DNA from: Candidatus Nitrotoga sp. LAW
GTDB lineage: Bacteria; Pseudomonadota; Gammaproteobacteria; Burkholderiales; Gallionellaceae
Direction: 5' to 3'
DNA length: 64,000 nt
NCBI GenBank assembly: GCA_003402315.1
Contig: QFXI01000028.1
Coordinates: forward strand, 100,221 to 164,220
Part shown: positions 39,883 to 52,034 of the stretch, one piece after another
Numbering within the stretch: the stretch's first letter is position 1
How the letters are laid out: the number at the start of each line of letters is the position of its first letter
Notes under the pieces: model-generated
What the model saw: only the letters and a program-made list of their open reading frames with translations
Told to the model about the DNA's origin: nothing
The model's database searches: none
Position numbers and translations under genes: made by a program

Positions 39883-42800
39883 ATGAAAGCATTGCTGGAT
39901 TTGTTCAGGCAAGTTACGCAGAAGGAGGAGTTCGACGCGATCAAGATCGGGTTGGCTTCACCGGAGAAAATTCGTTCTTGGTCCTACGGCGAAGTGAAAA
40001 AGCCGGAAACCATTAACTACCGGACTTTCAAGCCGGAGCGGGATGGTTTGTTTTGTGCCAAGATTTTTGGCCCAACCAAAGATTATGAGTGCTTGTGCGG
40101 TAAGTATAAACGTTTGAAACATCGTGGGGTGATCTGCGAGAAATGTGGTGTGGAAGTAACGCTATCTAAAGTGCGTCGCGAACGTATGGGGCATATCGAA
40201 CTGGCAAGTCCAGTAGCGCATATTTGGTTTTTAAAGTCATTGCCGTCGCGTTTGGGAATGGTGCTGGATATGACGTTACGCGACATAGAGCGCGTACTCT
40301 ATTTCGAGGCTTACGTAGTGACCGATCCTGGGATGTCCACGCTCGAACGTGCTCAATTGCTTTCCGAGGATGATTATCTGGCCAAGCTGGAAGAGTATGG
40401 CGATGAGTTTTCTGCAGTAATGGGAGCGGAAGGCATACGCGCGCTCTTGCACGCGTTGGATGTGCCAGCAGAGGTGGAAAAGCTGCGCGCTGATCTTGAA
40501 GCGACCAGCTCCGAAACTAAAATCAAGAAATATGCGAAACGATTGAAGATTCTTGAGGCATTTTTGGTTTCGGGCATCAAGCCTGAGTGGATGATTATGT
40601 TGGTGCTGCCCGTGTTGCCACCAGAGCTACGTCCATTAGTGCCGCTAGATGGTGGTCGCTTTGCGACTTCTGATTTGAATGATTTGTATCGTCGTGTAAT
40701 TAACCGGAATAACCGTTTGAAACGCCTTTTGGAGTTGAAAGCGCCGGAAATTATTGTGCGTAACGAGAAACGTATGCTGCAGGAATCAATTGATTCGCTG
40801 CTGGATAATGGCCGTCGCGGCAAGGCAATGACTGGTGCCAACAAGCGTCCGTTGAAGTCGCTTGCTGACATGATCAAGGGCAAAGGTGGCCGCTTCCGTC
40901 AGAATTTGCTGGGCAAGCGCGTAGATTATTCTGGCCGTTCCGTAATTGTGGTGGGTCCGCAACTGAAATTGCATCAGTGCGGCTTACCTAAAAAAATGGC
41001 GCTGGAGCTATTTAAGCCATTCATTTTCCATAAATTGGAAATCCTCGGGTTGGCCACAACCATTAAGGCAGGCAAGCGTATGGTGGAAGCGGAGGAGCCA
41101 GTTGTGTGGGATATTTTGGAAGATGTTATCCGTGAACATCCGGTGCTGTTGAATCGAGCGCCTACGCTGCATCGTCTTGGTATTCAGGCGTTTGAACCGA
41201 TACTGATTGAAGGCAAGGCAATCCAGTTGCATCCGTTAGTTTGTACCGCTTTTAACGCCGACTTCGACGGTGATCAGATGGCCGTGCACGTGCCGTTGTC
41301 GCTGGAAGCGCAGATGGAATGCCGCACCTTGATGCTGGCTTCCAATAATGTGCTGTCACCCGCCAATGGTGAGCCTATCATTGTTCCGTCGCAGGATATC
41401 GTGTTGGGGTTGTACTATATGACGCGCGAAAAAATCGGTGCGCTGGGCGAGGGCGCGTTGTTTGCTGATGTGTCTGAAGCGCTACGAGCTTATGAATCTG
41501 GTCATGTAGATCTGCATGCCAAGGTGGTCGTACGCATTAAAGAAATATGCTTGGATGAAAACAATGAGCGTCAGGAAAAGCGTACTCGCTATGAAACTAC
41601 CGTGGGACGTGCCATTCTGTCAGATATTTTGCCAGCCGGTTTGCCGTTCAGTTTAGTTAATAAGGCATTAAAAAAGAAAGAAATCTCTCGTCTGATTAAC
41701 ACCAGTTTCAGCCGTTGTGGTTTGCGCAACACTGTGATCATGGCTGACAAGTTAATGACCACCGGTTTTACTTATGCTACCCGTGCCGGTATTTCTATTT
41801 GCTTGGACGACATGTTGGTGCCACCGCAAAAAAATGAGTTAATTAACGCGGCAGGAAAAGAGGTTCGTGAGATTGACGTGCAATACACATCTGGCTTGGT
41901 GACTCAGGGCGAACGTTACAACAAGGTAGTTGACATCTGGGGTCGCACGGGTGATCTAGTAGCCAAGGCTATGATGGATCAACTGGGTAGTGAGCCGGTG
42001 ATAGACCGTGTCAGCGGCAAACAGCTTGCTGATAAAAAAGGCAAAGTGGTGATGCAGGAGTCTTTTAATTCCATTTATATGATGGCAGATTCTGGTGCGC
42101 GCGGCTCTGCGGCTCAAATTCGTCAGTTAGCAGGTATGCGTGGCCTGATGGCCAAGCCGGATGGTTCGATCATTGAAACCCCGATTACCGCTAACTTTCG
42201 CGAGGGGTTAAATATGCTGCAATACTTTATTTCCACCCACGGTGCACGAAAAGGTTTGGCCGACACTGCATTGAAGACTGCGAATTCTGGTTACCTAACG
42301 CGTCGATTGGTAGATGTGACCCAGGATTTAGTGGTGGCTGAGGAAGATTGTGGCACTAGCAATGGTGCTGCAATGAAGGCATTGGTTGAAGGAGGCGAGG
42401 TAATTGAAGCATTGCGGGAGCGCATACTAGGTCGTGTTGCTAGCAAGGATATCGTCAACCCAGAAAGCAGCGAAACTCTATATGAAGCGGGCACTCTGCT
42501 GAATGAAGATATGGTGGAACGCATTGAGTCGTTGGGTGTTGACGAAGTTCACGTGCGGACGCCTCTAACATGTGAAACTCGTTATGGTTTGTGCGTCAAA
42601 TGTTATGGTCGTGACTTAGGTCGAGGTGGCCCTGTGACGGTAGGTGAGGCCGTTGGCGTAATTGCCGCGCAGTCAATCGGTGAGCCAGGTACCCAATTGA
42701 CCATGCGTACCTTCCACATTGGTGGTGCAGCATCGCGTACCGTGGTGGCTAGTCAGGTCGAGGGTAAATCCAATGGTCAGGTGAAATACAGCGCAAACAT

Positions 42801-44100
42801 GCGTACCGTCAGCAATACACGAGATGAGTTAGTGGTGGTAGCGCGTAGTGGTGAAATAATGGTTACCGACGATCATGGACGCGAGCGCGAGCGTCACAAG
42901 GTGCCATATGGCGCGATGTTGACCGTGCGTGAGGGCAGCCTGGTTCGCGCAGGCGAAGTGCTGGCTACATGGGATCCCCATACCCGTCCTATTATTACCG
43001 AATATGCCGGTCGGGCGCGTTTTGAAAATGTAAAAGAGGGTGTTACTGTTACCAGGGAAATTGATGAAGTAACTGGATTGTCAACTCTTGTGGTGGATCC
43101 TAAGCTTGCTGGTACGCAAGGCAAGGGTGTGTTGCGACCATTGGTGCGCTTGCTCGACGCGGAAGGCCACGAGATCAAGATTGCCGGTACAGAATTACCA
43201 ATTTCAGTGACTTTTCAGACGGGTTGTATTATCACTGTGGAAGATGGTCAGTATGTTGGCGTGGGTGAGGTGCTGGCACGTATTCCGCAAGAAAGCAGCA
43301 AGACACGTGACATTACTGGTGGTCTTCCGCGCGTGGCGGAGCTTTTTGAAGCGCGTTCGCCCAAGAATGCGGGTATGTTAGCGGAAGTTACCGGAACGGC
43401 ATCGTTCGGTAAGGATACCAAAGGTAAGCAACGTTTGGTTATCACCGATATGGAAGGTGTGGCGCATGAATTTCTGATTACTAAAGACAAGCATGTGCTA
43501 GTACACGATGGACAAATGGTGACTCAAGGCGAGATGATTGTGGATGGTCCGCGCGATCCGCATGACATTTTGCGCTTGCTGGGCGTGGCAGCGCTAGCGC
43601 GTTATATTGCCGACGAAGTGCAGGATGTGTATCGCCTGCAGGGCGTTAAGATTAACGACAGGCATATTGAGGTGATAGTGCGCCAGATGTTGCGCCGAGT
43701 GCAGATTGTGGATGAGGGTGATACTAAATTTATCCCAAAAGAGCAGGTAGAGCGTGCGGATTTGCTTCAAGAGAATGAACGTGTTGAGAAAGAAGGCAAG
43801 CAGCCAGCAACTTATGAATACATGCTGCTGGGAATTACCAAGGCTTCATTGTCTACTGATTCGTTTATTTCTGCGGCATCTTTTCAGGAAACTACGCGCG
43901 TGCTGACCGAAGCCGCGATTATGGGCAAAAGAGACGAGTTGCGTGGATTAAAGGAGAATGTCATTGTAGGCCGATTGATTCCGGCTGGTACAGGCTTGGC
44001 TTATCATGCCGCACGGCGAAAACAGCGGCTAGGGACGGGTACGGTAGCGATGAAGTTGAGCGAAGAAGGGGAACGGGTTACAGAAGTCCAGGATAATTAG
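39883..44100 (+). CDS. rpoC: DNA-directed RNA polymerase beta' subunit
   Basis: The 1405-residue subunit has the N-terminal zinc site [20 protein letters not shown], the active-site magnesium loop [15 protein letters not shown], the bridge/trigger region ([20 protein letters not shown] and [18 protein letters not shown]), and a second zinc site with [13 protein letters not shown]. It forms the catalytic centre with RpoB. The length is typical. AGGAG lies before the ATG. Confidence 0.98.
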   Translation: MKALLDLFRQVTQKEEFDAIKIGLASPEKIRSWSYGEVKKPETINYRTFKPERDGLFCAKIFGPTKDYECLCGKYKRLKHRGVICEKCGVEVTLSKVRRERMGHIELASPVAHIWFLKSLPSRLGMVLDMTLRDIERVLYFEAYVVTDPGMSTLERAQLLSEDDYLAKLEEYGDEFSAVMGAEGIRALLHALDVPAEVEKLRADLEATSSETKIKKYAKRLKILEAFLVSGIKPEWMIMLVLPVLPPELRPLVPLDGGRFATSDLNDLYRRVINRNNRLKRLLELKAPEIIVRNEKRMLQESIDSLLDNGRRGKAMTGANKRPLKSLADMIKGKGGRFRQNLLGKRVDYSGRSVIVVGPQLKLHQCGLPKKMALELFKPFIFHKLEILGLATTIKAGKRMVEAEEPVVWDILEDVIREHPVLLNRAPTLHRLGIQAFEPILIEGKAIQLHPLVCTAFNADFDGDQMAVHVPLSLEAQMECRTLMLASNNVLSPANGEPIIVPSQDIVLGLYYMTREKIGALGEGALFADVSEALRAYESGHVDLHAKVVVRIKEICLDENNERQEKRTRYETTVGRAILSDILPAGLPFSLVNKALKKKEISRLINTSFSRCGLRNTVIMADKLMTTGFTYATRAGISICLDDMLVPPQKNELINAAGKEVREIDVQYTSGLVTQGERYNKVVDIWGRTGDLVAKAMMDQLGSEPVIDRVSGKQLADKKGKVVMQESFNSIYMMADSGARGSAAQIRQLAGMRGLMAKPDGSIIETPITANFREGLNMLQYFISTHGARKGLADTALKTANSGYLTRRLVDVTQDLVVAEEDCGTSNGAAMKALVEGGEVIEALRERILGRVASKDIVNPESSETLYEAGTLLNEDMVERIESLGVDEVHVRTPLTCETRYGLCVKCYGRDLGRGGPVTVGEAVGVIAAQSIGEPGTQLTMRTFHIGGAASRTVVASQVEGKSNGQVKYSANMRTVSNTRDELVVVARSGEIMVTDDHGRERERHKVPYGAMLTVREGSLVRAGEVLATWDPHTRPIITEYAGRARFENVKEGVTVTREIDEVTGLSTLVVDPKLAGTQGKGVLRPLVRLLDAEGHEIKIAGTELPISVTFQTGCIITVEDGQYVGVGEVLARIPQESSKTRDITGGLPRVAELFEARSPKNAGMLAEVTGTASFGKDTKGKQRLVITDMEGVAHEFLITKDKHVLVHDGQMVTQGEMIVDGPRDPHDILRLLGVAALARYIADEVQDVYRLQGVKINDRHIEVIVRQMLRRVQIVDEGDTKFIPKEQVERADLLQENERVEKEGKQPATYEYMLLGITKASLSTDSFISAASFQETTRVLTEAAIMGKRDELRGLKENVIVGRLIPAGTGLAYHAARRKQRLGTGTVAMKLSEEGERVTEVQDN

Positions 44101-44105
44101 CTTGC

Positions 44106-44134
44106 TTGACAGTTTTAGTATCTTTCAATAGAAT
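44106..44134 (+). promoter_or_regulatory. Sigma70 promoter of the str operon
   Basis: A perfect TTGACA (44106-44111) and TAGAAT (44129-44134, five of six) are spaced by 17 bp, just after the rpoC stop. Start of transcription near 44141 leaves a leader of about 95 nt before rpsL. Confidence 0.82.
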
Positions 44135-44234
44135 GCGCGGTCTTTTTGCCCATCCATGGCTGGGTAAAGCAGCGTCGCTTATAAGGTTATTTTTTATATA
44201 GTTGATAAGTAAAATTTTTAGGAAAATTTAGATA

Positions 44235-44612
44235 ATGCCAACCATCAACCAATTAGTGCGTAAGCCTCGTGTTTCCGAGCCTGAGAAAAGTAAAGTCCCT
44301 GCTCTGGGCGGGAGTCCGCAAAAGCGGGGGGTGTGTACTCGTGTGTACACTACAACACCAAAGAAGCCAAACTCTGCCTTGCGTAAGGTTGCTAAGGTTC
44401 GGTTAACCAATGGTTTTGAGGTTATCTCATACATTGGTGGTGAGGGTCATAATTTGCAAGAGCACTCGGTGGTGCTTATACGTGGCGGCCGTGTAAAGGA
44501 TTTGCCTGGCGTGCGTTATCACATGGTGCGTGGTAGTTTGGATACTGCAGGTGTGAAGGATCGTAAGCAGTCCCGTTCCAAGTACGGTGCTAAGCGCCCA
44601 AAAAAGGCGTAA
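44235..44612 (+). CDS. rpsL: 30S ribosomal protein S12
   Basis: The 125-residue decoding-centre protein begins [30 protein letters not shown] and [20 protein letters not shown] hold the two lysines whose change gives streptomycin resistance; both are the wild-type Lys. It is first in the str operon rpsL-rpsG-fusA-tuf. Confidence 0.98.
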   Translation: MPTINQLVRKPRVSEPEKSKVPALGGSPQKRGVCTRVYTTTPKKPNSALRKVAKVRLTNGFEVISYIGGEGHNLQEHSVVLIRGGRVKDLPGVRYHMVRGSLDTAGVKDRKQSRSKYGAKRPKKA

Positions 44613-44667
44613 TGTATTGTTAGGCCTGTGGTTTGTGAATTCGTCAGTTAACATGAGGTTTTAAGAT

Positions 44668-45138
44668 ATGCCAAGACGTAGAGAAGTTCCAAAGCGCGAA
44701 ATCCTTCCAGATCCAAAATATGGTAATCAAGATCTTTCTAAGTTCGTTAATGTTTTGATGGCTGCGGGTAAGAAATCTGTTGCCGAACGTATTCTTTACG
44801 GTGCTTTGGATCAAATTGTTAAAAAAAGTGGTAAGGATCCGATCGAGGTATTTAATCTGGCGATGGCCAATGTTAAGCCTCAGGTTGAGGTAAAAAGCCG
44901 TCGTGTCGGGGGAGCTAATTATCAGGTTCCTGTTGAGGTTCGTCCTTCGCGTCGAATGGCATTGGCTATGCGTTGGCTCAAAGATTTTGCACGTAAACGC
45001 GGTGAAAAATCGATGGGTATGCGGCTGGCTGGTGAATTGCTTGACGCGTCAGAAAGCCGTGGAGGCGCAGTTAAAAAACGTGAAGAAGTTCATCGTATGG
45101 CTGAGGCAAATAAAGCCTTTTCGCACTTCCGGTTCTAG
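44668..45138 (+). CDS. rpsG: 30S ribosomal protein S7
   Basis: The 156-residue protein organises the 30S head. [20 protein letters not shown] and [20 protein letters not shown] are signatures. AGGTTTTAAG lies before the ATG. In E. coli S7 represses the str operon by binding the rpsL-rpsG gap; the gap here is 55 bp. Confidence 0.98.
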   Translation: MPRRREVPKREILPDPKYGNQDLSKFVNVLMAAGKKSVAERILYGALDQIVKKSGKDPIEVFNLAMANVKPQVEVKSRRVGGANYQVPVEVRPSRRMALAMRWLKDFARKRGEKSMGMRLAGELLDASESRGGAVKKREEVHRMAEANKAFSHFRF

Positions 45139-45185
45139 AAGTTTATCGGCCGTTTTTGAAAGTTTTATAAATTGGGTAATTTATT

Positions 45186-47282
45186 GTGGCACGGAAAACA
45201 TTAATCGAGCGATATCGAAATATCGGCATTAGCGCGCATATAGATGCGGGTAAAACCACGACTACTGAACGTGTTTTGTTTTACACGGGTGTGTCGCACA
45301 AAATCGGCGAAGTGCATGATGGCGCCGCAGTGATGGACTGGATGGAGCAAGAGCAGGAGCGGGGTATTACCATTACGTCGGCGGCGACGACTTGTTACTG
45401 GAAAGGTATGGATTCCAGTTTGCCTGAGCATCGTATTAATATCATTGACACGCCAGGGCATGTTGACTTTACTATTGAAGTTGAGCGATCGATGCGTGTG
45501 CTGGATGGTGCGTGTATGGTGTATTGCGCTGTGGGTGGTGTGCAGCCGCAGTCCGAAACAGTGTGGCGTCAAGCTAATAAATATGGTGTGCCACGTTTGG
45601 CTTTTGTTAATAAGATGGATCGCTCGGGTGCAAATTTTTATAATGTTTACGAGCAAATGCGTACTCGTTTGCGTGCCAATGTGGTGCCGATCCAATTGCC
45701 GATTGGGGCAGAGGAAAAATTTGAGGGTGTGGTTGATTTGGTGCGGATGAAGGCGATTTACTGGGATGAGGCTTCTCAGGGCATGAAATTTGAGTTGCGT
45801 GATATTCCCGCCAATCTGATGGCGTCAGCGCAAGAATGGCGTGCGAAGATGGTGGAGAGTGCGGCCGAAGCAACCGAAGAGATAATGAATAAGTACCTCG
45901 AGGATGGCGATTTGTCCGAGGCTGAGATTAAGCAATGCTTGCGTATCCGTACCATTGCTGGCGAAATAGTTCCGATGTTATGTGGTTCTGCCTTCAAAAA
46001 TAAGGGGGTGCAGGCCATGCTGGATGCGGTTGTTGACTATCTACCCGCACCTACTGATATTCCGTCAGTTAAAGGGGAGTTGGAAAATGGGGTGATAGGG
46101 GAGCGTAAGGCGAATGACGATGAGCCGTTCTCTGCGCTGGCATTTAAAATCATGACGGATCCATTTGTGGGGCAGTTAATTTTTTTCCGCGTGTATTCTG
46201 GTCAGTTGAAAGCGGGCGATACAGTTTACAACCCGATCAAAGGTAAAAAAGAGCGCATTGGCCGAATTCTGTTGATGCATGCTAATGAGCGAGAAGAAAT
46301 CAAAGAGGTTTTTGCAGGTGATATTGCAGCTGCGGTGGGCTTAAAAGAGGCGACTACGGGTGAGACTTTGTGTGATCCAGCCAATGTGATTACGTTGGAG
46401 CGTATGGTATTCCCTGAGCCAGTGATACATATTGCTGTTGAGCCGAAGACAAAGGCTGACCAAGAAAAAATGGGCATGGCCTTGAATCGTTTGGCAAAAG
46501 AAGACCCGTCCTTCCGTGTTCATACTGACTTAGAGTCAGGTCAGACTATTATTTCTGGTATGGGTGAGTTGCATCTAGAAGTTTTGGTTGAGCGTATGAA
46601 GCGTGAATTTAGCGTGGAGGCGAATGTTGGTGCGCCGCAAGTGGCTTACCGTGAAGCGATACGCAAGATGGTCGAGGTTGAGGGTAAATTTGTTAAGCAA
46701 TCTGGTGGTCGTGGTCAATTTGGTCATGTATGGTTAAAAATTGAGCCAAATGAAACGGGTAAGGGTTTTGAGTTTGTTGATGCTATTAAGGGTGGGTCAG
46801 TTCCACGGGAATTTATTCCGGCGGTGCAAAAAGGCTTGGAAGATACCTTGCCTAATGGTGTATTGGCTGGTTTCCCTGTGGTAGACGTTAAAGTTACTCT
46901 TTTCGACGGCTCCTACCACGACGTGGATTCCAATGAAAATGCATTTAAGATGGCTGCCTCTATGGGTTTCAAGGATGGTATGCGTAAGGCAAGTCCAGTG
47001 CTGCTAGAGCCGATGATGTCGGTCGAGGTGGAAACGCCAGAGGATTATACTGGTACGGTGATGGGTGATCTGTCATCGCGCCGCGGTATGGTTCAAGGAA
47101 TGGATGACATGATTGGCGGTGGAAAAATCGTGAAAGCCGAAGTGCCTTTGGCGGAGATGTTTGGCTATTCTACTGCGTTGCGTTCCGCAACCCAGGGTCG
47201 GGCAACATATACAATGGAATTTAAGCATTATACCGAAGCGCCAAAAAATGTGGCTGAAGCGGTGATGAGTAGCAGGAAATAA
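45186..47282 (+). CDS. fusA: Elongation factor G
   Basis: The 698-residue translocase GTPase starts at GTG 45186 ([20 protein letters not shown]). G1 is [15 protein letters not shown], switch [22 protein letters not shown], and [10 protein letters not shown]. Domains II-V follow, with the domain IV segment [16 protein letters not shown]. The Shine-Dalgarno is weak. It lies 47 bp after rpsG. Confidence 0.98.
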   Translation: MARKTLIERYRNIGISAHIDAGKTTTTERVLFYTGVSHKIGEVHDGAAVMDWMEQEQERGITITSAATTCYWKGMDSSLPEHRINIIDTPGHVDFTIEVERSMRVLDGACMVYCAVGGVQPQSETVWRQANKYGVPRLAFVNKMDRSGANFYNVYEQMRTRLRANVVPIQLPIGAEEKFEGVVDLVRMKAIYWDEASQGMKFELRDIPANLMASAQEWRAKMVESAAEATEEIMNKYLEDGDLSEAEIKQCLRIRTIAGEIVPMLCGSAFKNKGVQAMLDAVVDYLPAPTDIPSVKGELENGVIGERKANDDEPFSALAFKIMTDPFVGQLIFFRVYSGQLKAGDTVYNPIKGKKERIGRILLMHANEREEIKEVFAGDIAAAVGLKEATTGETLCDPANVITLERMVFPEPVIHIAVEPKTKADQEKMGMALNRLAKEDPSFRVHTDLESGQTIISGMGELHLEVLVERMKREFSVEANVGAPQVAYREAIRKMVEVEGKFVKQSGGRGQFGHVWLKIEPNETGKGFEFVDAIKGGSVPREFIPAVQKGLEDTLPNGVLAGFPVVDVKVTLFDGSYHDVDSNENAFKMAASMGFKDGMRKASPVLLEPMMSVEVETPEDYTGTVMGDLSSRRGMVQGMDDMIGGGKIVKAEVPLAEMFGYSTALRSATQGRATYTMEFKHYTEAPKNVAEAVMSSRK

Positions 47283-47323
47283 TTTTTGAATAACTCATGA
47301 ATCGTCAATAATCAAGGAACTTT

Positions 47324-48518
47324 AAATCATGGCAAAGAGTAAATTTGAGCGTACCAAGCCGCACATTAATGTGGGTACAATTGGTCACGTTGATCATGGC
47401 AAAACCACCCTGACTGCGGCGATTACCACGGTGCTATCCAAGAAATTTGGTGGCGAAGCCAAGGCTTATGATCAGATTGACGCAGCGCCGGAAGAAAAGG
47501 CGCGCGGCATCACCATTAACACCGCTCACGTCGAATATGAGACGTCTGGGCGTCACTACGCCCACGTTGACTGCCCTGGCCACGCGGATTACATTAAAAA
47601 CATGATTACTGGCGCTGCGCAAATGGACGGAGCCATTCTGGTGGTGTCTGCCGCCGATGGTCCTATGCCGCAAACGCGCGAACATATTCTGCTGGCCCGT
47701 CAAGTTGGCGTGCCCTACATCATTGTCTACATGAATAAAGCCGACATGGTGGATGACCCTGAGCTGCTTGAATTGGTTGAAATGGAAGTGCGTGAGCTAC
47801 TTACCAAGTATGATTTTCCTGGTGATGACACCCCGATTATAATCGGTAGCGCACTTAAGGCTTTACAAGGTGATCAGTCTGAAATTGGCGAGCCTTCCAT
47901 TTATCGTCTGGCCGAAGCGCTAGATGCCTACATACCGCAACCTATGCGCGTCATGGATGGAACTTTCTTGATGCCTGTTGAAGACGTCTTCTCTATCTCT
48001 GGTCGAGGCACTGTGGTGACTGGTCGGGTTGAGCGTGGAGTCATCAAAGTGGGTGAAGAAATTGAAATTATTGGCCTCAAACCTACTATTAAAACTACTT
48101 GTACTGGCGTGGAGATGTTCCGTAAGCTGCTTGACCAGGGTCAAGCTGGGGATAACGTTGGTGTACTGTTGCGCGGTACGAAGCGTGAAGAAGTTGAACG
48201 TGGTCAAGTTTTGGCTAAGCCTGGCTCCATTACGCCGCATACTAAATTTACAGCCGAAATTTACGTGCTCAGTAAGGATGAGGGGGGGCGTCACACCCCA
48301 TTCTTTCAGGGTTACCGCCCACAATTTTACTTCCGGACTACTGACGTGACGGGTGCGGTTGAACTGCCGGCTGGCACTGAAATGGTGATGCCGGGAGACA
48401 ATGTATCGGTGACGGTGAGTTTGATTGCCCCAATTGCGATGGAAGAAGGTCTGCGTTTCGCGATACGTGAGGGGGGGCGTACCGTCGGTGCGGGTGTGGT
48501 GGCTAAGGTGATTGAGTA
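47324..48518 (+). repeat. Long direct repeat, tuf copy 2
   Basis: This is the partner of 30906-32100. Identity starts at the AAATC before the ATG and ends inside the stop codon, after which the sequences are unrelated. Confidence 0.88.
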
Positions 48519-48519
48519 A
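47329..48519 (+). CDS. tuf: Elongation factor Tu, copy 2
   Basis: This 396-residue copy closes the str operon (tufA position), 46 bp after fusA. It encodes the same protein as the gene at 30911, with the same GTP-binding motifs and the same codons throughout. The stop is TAA. AAGGAAC lies before the ATG. Confidence 0.98.
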   Translation: MAKSKFERTKPHINVGTIGHVDHGKTTLTAAITTVLSKKFGGEAKAYDQIDAAPEEKARGITINTAHVEYETSGRHYAHVDCPGHADYIKNMITGAAQMDGAILVVSAADGPMPQTREHILLARQVGVPYIIVYMNKADMVDDPELLELVEMEVRELLTKYDFPGDDTPIIIGSALKALQGDQSEIGEPSIYRLAEALDAYIPQPMRVMDGTFLMPVEDVFSISGRGTVVTGRVERGVIKVGEEIEIIGLKPTIKTTCTGVEMFRKLLDQGQAGDNVGVLLRGTKREEVERGQVLAKPGSITPHTKFTAEIYVLSKDEGGRHTPFFQGYRPQFYFRTTDVTGAVELPAGTEMVMPGDNVSVTVSLIAPIAMEEGLRFAIREGGRTVGAGVVAKVIE

Positions 48520-48524
48520 ATATG

Positions 48525-48555
48525 TATACAATAAGATGTTATATTATTGTATAAT
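48525..48555 (+). promoter_or_regulatory. AT-rich inverted repeat with TATAAT before rpsJ
   Basis: TATACAATAA (48525-48534) and TTATTGTATA (48544-48553) form a perfect 10-bp AT-only-plus-one-GC stem around 9 nt, 6 bp after the tuf stop. TATAAT (48550-48555) could be the -10 of the S10 promoter, but no good -35 is seen at the right distance. An alternative is a weak terminator or a binding site. Confidence 0.4.
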
Positions 48556-48608
48556 AATTAGTTAATTTGAAATTGTGGCAATAGCGCCAAAAATAAAGTA
48601 AAGAATTT

Positions 48609-48920
48609 ATGAAAAATCAAAATATTCGTATACGCCTAAAAGCATTCGATTATCGTCTAATTGATCAGTCCGCGTCCCGTATTGTAGAGACTGCGAAGCG
48701 TACTGGCGCGGTCGTGAAAGGCCCTATTCCGTTGCCTACTAAAATTGAGCGTTTTGATGTTTTGCGTTCTCCGCATGTCAATAAGGCTTCGCGTGATCAA
48801 TTTGAGATTCGTACGCATTTGCGTATGTTAAATATAGTTGATCCGACTGAAAAAACTGTAGATGCGCTGATGAAGCTAGATCTGCCTGCGGGCGTGGATG
48901 TTGTAATAAAGTTGCAGTAG
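48609..48920 (+). CDS. rpsJ: 30S ribosomal protein S10
   Basis: The 103-residue protein (also NusE, the antitermination partner) has [40 protein letters not shown] and the C-terminal [14 protein letters not shown]. It opens the S10 operon. The ATG is preceded by AAAGTAAAGAA, a weak ribosome binding site. Confidence 0.97.
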   Translation: MKNQNIRIRLKAFDYRLIDQSASRIVETAKRTGAVVKGPIPLPTKIERFDVLRSPHVNKASRDQFEIRTHLRMLNIVDPTEKTVDALMKLDLPAGVDVVIKLQ

Positions 48921-48977
48921 TTGTGGGTAAGTGAATCGGCTGGCCAATTGTAGTCAGCCCCTTAAAAAGGATATAGA

Positions 48978-49622
48978 ATGAGCTTAGGACTTATTGGTCG
49001 AAAGATTGGTATGACCCGCATTTTTACCGATGACGGAGTGTCTCTGCCGGTGACAGTGTTGGATGTATCAAATAATCGAATTACTCAAATTAAAACCATT
49101 AATACTGATGGCTATACTGCGCTCCAGGTTACGTTTGGTGTGCGTCGCGCAACCCGTGTAACGAAAGCGGCTTCAGGTCATTTTGCTAAGGCAGGGGTGG
49201 CGGCGGGTAGTGTTCAAAAAGAATTTATTGTTACCTCAGGCGAATTAAGTGGTCTGCAGGCGGGTGGTACGTTAAGCGCAGATTTATTTAAGATTGGTCA
49301 AAAAGTGGATGTAACTGGCGTTACACTTGGTAAGGGTTTTAGTGGTGTAATTAAGCGTTATCATTTTAGTTCTGGTCGTGCTACGCACGGTAATTCAAAA
49401 TCTCACAATGTGCCTGGTTCTATTGGGATGGCGCAAGATCCAGGTCGCGTGTTTCCGGGTAAACGAATGTCTGGACATTTAGGTGATGTACAGCGTACCG
49501 TGCAAAACCTCAAAATAGTCCGTATTGATGTTGATCGCCAGTTATTGCTGGTAATGGGTTCTGTTCCTGGTTCAAAAGATGGGAGTGTTGTTGTGCGCCC
49601 AGCAGTAAAGGTGGGTGGATAA
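48978..49622 (+). CDS. rplC: 50S ribosomal protein L3
   Basis: The 214-residue protein has [19 protein letters not shown] at the start and the conserved loop [20 protein letters not shown], which reaches the peptidyl-transferase centre and contains the methylated Gln in relatives. AAGGA precedes the ATG. Its TAA overlaps the rplD ATG (TAATG). Confidence 0.97.
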   Translation: MSLGLIGRKIGMTRIFTDDGVSLPVTVLDVSNNRITQIKTINTDGYTALQVTFGVRRATRVTKAASGHFAKAGVAAGSVQKEFIVTSGELSGLQAGGTLSADLFKIGQKVDVTGVTLGKGFSGVIKRYHFSSGRATHGNSKSHNVPGSIGMAQDPGRVFPGKRMSGHLGDVQRTVQNLKIVRIDVDRQLLLVMGSVPGSKDGSVVVRPAVKVGG

Positions 49623-50248
49623 TGGAACTTAAGGTTATTGACGGTAAAGGTCTGGTGAGTACCAGTATGTCGGCTTCCGATAAGTTATTTGGTCGTGAAT
49701 ACAACGAGGCGCTGATCCATCAGGTGGTGGTCGCGTATCAGGCTAATGCTCGTTTTAGCAATAGCAAGCAAAAAGGCCGTAGTGAAATTGCGAAAAGCAC
49801 GCGTAAGCCTTGGGCTCAAAAGGGAACTGGTCGTGCACGTGCTGGTATGGCATCTAGCCCACTGTGGCGCGGTGGCGGTAAAATTTTTCCAAACAGTCCG
49901 GACGAAAATTTTACTCAGAAGATTAACCGTAAGATGTATCGTGCTAGTTTGGCCTCTATTCTCTCACAATTGGTGCGCGAAAATCGCTTGACGGTGATTG
50001 ACAGTCTGGCGATTGAGGCTCCAAAAACTAAGCTTTTAGCAAAAAAGATGGTGGATATAGGTTTTGATTCAGCGCGCGTACTAATTATTGTTGGTAGTAT
50101 TGATGATAATCTATATTTGTCCTCGCGTAATTTGCCAAATGTGCATGTGTTAGAGGCTTATAAAGCGGATCCAGTGAGTCTGGTGTGTGCTCAAAGGGTG
50201 CTTGTGACACTTGATGCCATGAGAAAATTTGAGGAGGTGTTGGCATGA
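49622..50248 (+). CDS. rplD: 50S ribosomal protein L4
   Basis: The 208-residue protein lines the exit tunnel with the loop [20 protein letters not shown] and [13 protein letters not shown]. In E. coli L4 represses the S10 operon. It starts on the rplC stop and its own stop overlaps the rplW ATG by four bases (ATGA). Confidence 0.97.
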   Translation: MELKVIDGKGLVSTSMSASDKLFGREYNEALIHQVVVAYQANARFSNSKQKGRSEIAKSTRKPWAQKGTGRARAGMASSPLWRGGGKIFPNSPDENFTQKINRKMYRASLASILSQLVRENRLTVIDSLAIEAPKTKLLAKKMVDIGFDSARVLIIVGSIDDNLYLSSRNLPNVHVLEAYKADPVSLVCAQRVLVTLDAMRKFEEVLA

Positions 50249-50562
50249 GCAATCAAAAATTCAGCCAAGAGCGCTTAATGAACGTGTTACAAGCTCCGCA
50301 GCTATCTGAAAAAGCTACGTTTATTTCTGAGAAATACGAGCAAGTAATTTTTCGTGTTAATTCTACCGCGACGAAGCCAGAAATTAAAGCTGCTGTCGAG
50401 TTGATGTTTAAAGTGGATGTGGAAAGCGTTCAGGTTGCCCTGGTTAAGGGTAAGCAAAAACGTTTTGGCAAGTTCATGGGCCAGCGTAAAGATTGGAAGA
50501 AGGCATATGTATGTCTCACGCTTGGTCAGAAAATCAATTTTTCTGAGAGTGAGCAAGGATAA
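50245..50562 (+). CDS. rplW: 50S ribosomal protein L23
   Basis: The 105-residue tunnel-exit protein has [20 protein letters not shown] and [17 protein letters not shown]23 is the docking site for trigger factor and SRP. GAGGAGGTGTTGGC precedes the overlapping ATG. Confidence 0.96.
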   Translation: MSNQKFSQERLMNVLQAPQLSEKATFISEKYEQVIFRVNSTATKPEIKAAVELMFKVDVESVQVALVKGKQKRFGKFMGQRKDWKKAYVCLTLGQKINFSESEQG

Positions 50563-50563
50563 T

Positions 50564-51391
50564 ATGGCGCTAATTAAACTTAAACCAAGCTCTCCAGGAC
50601 GGCGCGCCGTCGTGCGTGTAGTCAATAGTGATTTGCATAAAGGTAAGCCACACGCGCCGTTGTTGGAAAAAAAGAACAGAACGGCTGGTCGTAACCATAA
50701 TGGGCACATCACTGTCCGTCATATGGGTGGCGGACACAAAAAGAATTACCGCATAATTGACTTTAAGCGTGATAAAGACAGTGTCTCGGCTATAGTTGAG
50801 CATTTGGAATATGATCCGAATCGCAGCGCGCATGTGGCGCTCTTGTGCTACGCTGATGGCGAGCGTCGTTACATTGTGGCTCCAAGGGGGGTAATGGTAG
50901 GCTCTCAGCTTGTCAGTGGCTCGGAGGCTCCAATTAAGGCGGGGAATGCTTTGCCATTACGTAATATTCCGGTGGGTTCAACTATACATTGCATTGAAAT
51001 GATGCCAGGTAAAGGTGCGCAGTTGGCACGTTCGGCTGGGACTTCAGTGCAGTTGTTGGCACGTGAGGGCGGTTATGCGCAATTGCGTTTGCGTTCAGGC
51101 GAAATTCGCAAGGTTCATGTGGATTGTAAGGCGACTATAGGTGAAGTGGGTAATGCTGAGCATAGCTTGCGGTCTATCGGTAAGGCTGGTGCAATGCGTT
51201 GGCGTGGAGTGCGTCCGACTGTGCGCGGTGTGGCGATGAATCCGGTAGATCACCCGCATGGGGGTGGCGAGGGAAAAACTGCTGCTGGTCGTAATCCGGT
51301 TAGTCCATGGGGTGTGCCTGCTAAGGGCTTCCGCACGCGTCGTAATAAGCGCACTACGGGCATGATAGTCCGTCGCCGCTTTCAGGCTTAA
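50564..51391 (+). CDS. rplB: 50S ribosomal protein L2
   Basis: The 275-residue protein begins [20 protein letters not shown] and has [20 protein letters not shown] and, near the end, [16 protein letters not shown] with the conserved His near the peptidyl-transferase centre. The frame is open further upstream inside rplW, but ATG 50564 is the family start, with AAGGA before it. Confidence 0.97.
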   Translation: MALIKLKPSSPGRRAVVRVVNSDLHKGKPHAPLLEKKNRTAGRNHNGHITVRHMGGGHKKNYRIIDFKRDKDSVSAIVEHLEYDPNRSAHVALLCYADGERRYIVAPRGVMVGSQLVSGSEAPIKAGNALPLRNIPVGSTIHCIEMMPGKGAQLARSAGTSVQLLAREGGYAQLRLRSGEIRKVHVDCKATIGEVGNAEHSLRSIGKAGAMRWRGVRPTVRGVAMNPVDHPHGGGEGKTAAGRNPVSPWGVPAKGFRTRRNKRTTGMIVRRRFQA

Positions 51392-51403
51392 GGGGTAAAA
51401 AAT

Positions 51404-51688
51404 ATGGCACGTTCGATTAAAAAAGGTCCGTTCGTTGATGCTTACTTAATAAAAAAAATTGAAACAGTGCGCGCGAACAGTGATAAGCGGCCGGTTAAAA
51501 CGTGGTCGCGTCGCTCTACAGTTCTTCCTGAATTTGTTGGTCTAACCATTGCTGTCCATAATGGTAAGCAGCATATTCCTGTGTATATCTCTGAAAATAT
51601 GGTGGGTCACAAACTTGGTGAATTCTCGTTGACCCGCACTTTCAAAGGACATGCTGCTGACAAAAAAGCAGTAGTCAAGAAAAAATAA
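51404..51688 (+). CDS. rpsS: 30S ribosomal protein S19
   Basis: The 94-residue head protein has [39 protein letters not shown] and [18 protein letters not shown]. It begins 12 bp after rplB. The rplV ribosome binding site overlaps its stop. Confidence 0.97.
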   Translation: MARSIKKGPFVDAYLIKKIETVRANSDKRPVKTWSRRSTVLPEFVGLTIAVHNGKQHIPVYISENMVGHKLGEFSLTRTFKGHAADKKAVVKKK

Positions 51689-51697
51689 GGAGGTATG

Positions 51698-52027
51698 ATG
51701 AATACAGTTGCGATAGTGAAGGGGGTTCGTCTTTCGGCTCAAAAAGGTCGTTTGGTAGCGGATCAAATTCGTGGTTTGCCAGTTAATAAGGCTTTAAATA
51801 CATTAGCTTTTAGTCCAAAAAAAGCTGCTGTAATTATTAAGAAAGGCTTGGAGTCTGCGGTCGCTAATGCTGAGCACAATAATGGTGCTGACATTGATGA
51901 CTTAAAGGTTGCTACTATCTACGTGGATAAAGGTGCATCGCTAAAGAGAACATCGGCTCGCGCTAAGGGGCGAGGCAATAGCATCGAAAAACAGACCTGT
52001 CACATTACGATTATTGTCGGGAGCTAA
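51698..52027 (+). CDS. rplV: 50S ribosomal protein L22
   Basis: The 109-residue protein has [20 protein letters not shown] and a C-terminal beta-hairpin ending [10 protein letters not shown] that reaches the tunnel. Two ATGs adjoin (51695, 51698); the very strong AAGGAGGT ends at 51694, so the second ATG has the better spacing. Confidence 0.95.
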   Translation: MNTVAIVKGVRLSAQKGRLVADQIRGLPVNKALNTLAFSPKKAAVIIKKGLESAVANAEHNNGADIDDLKVATIYVDKGASLKRTSARAKGRGNSIEKQTCHITIIVGS

Positions 52028-52034
52028 AACAGAT

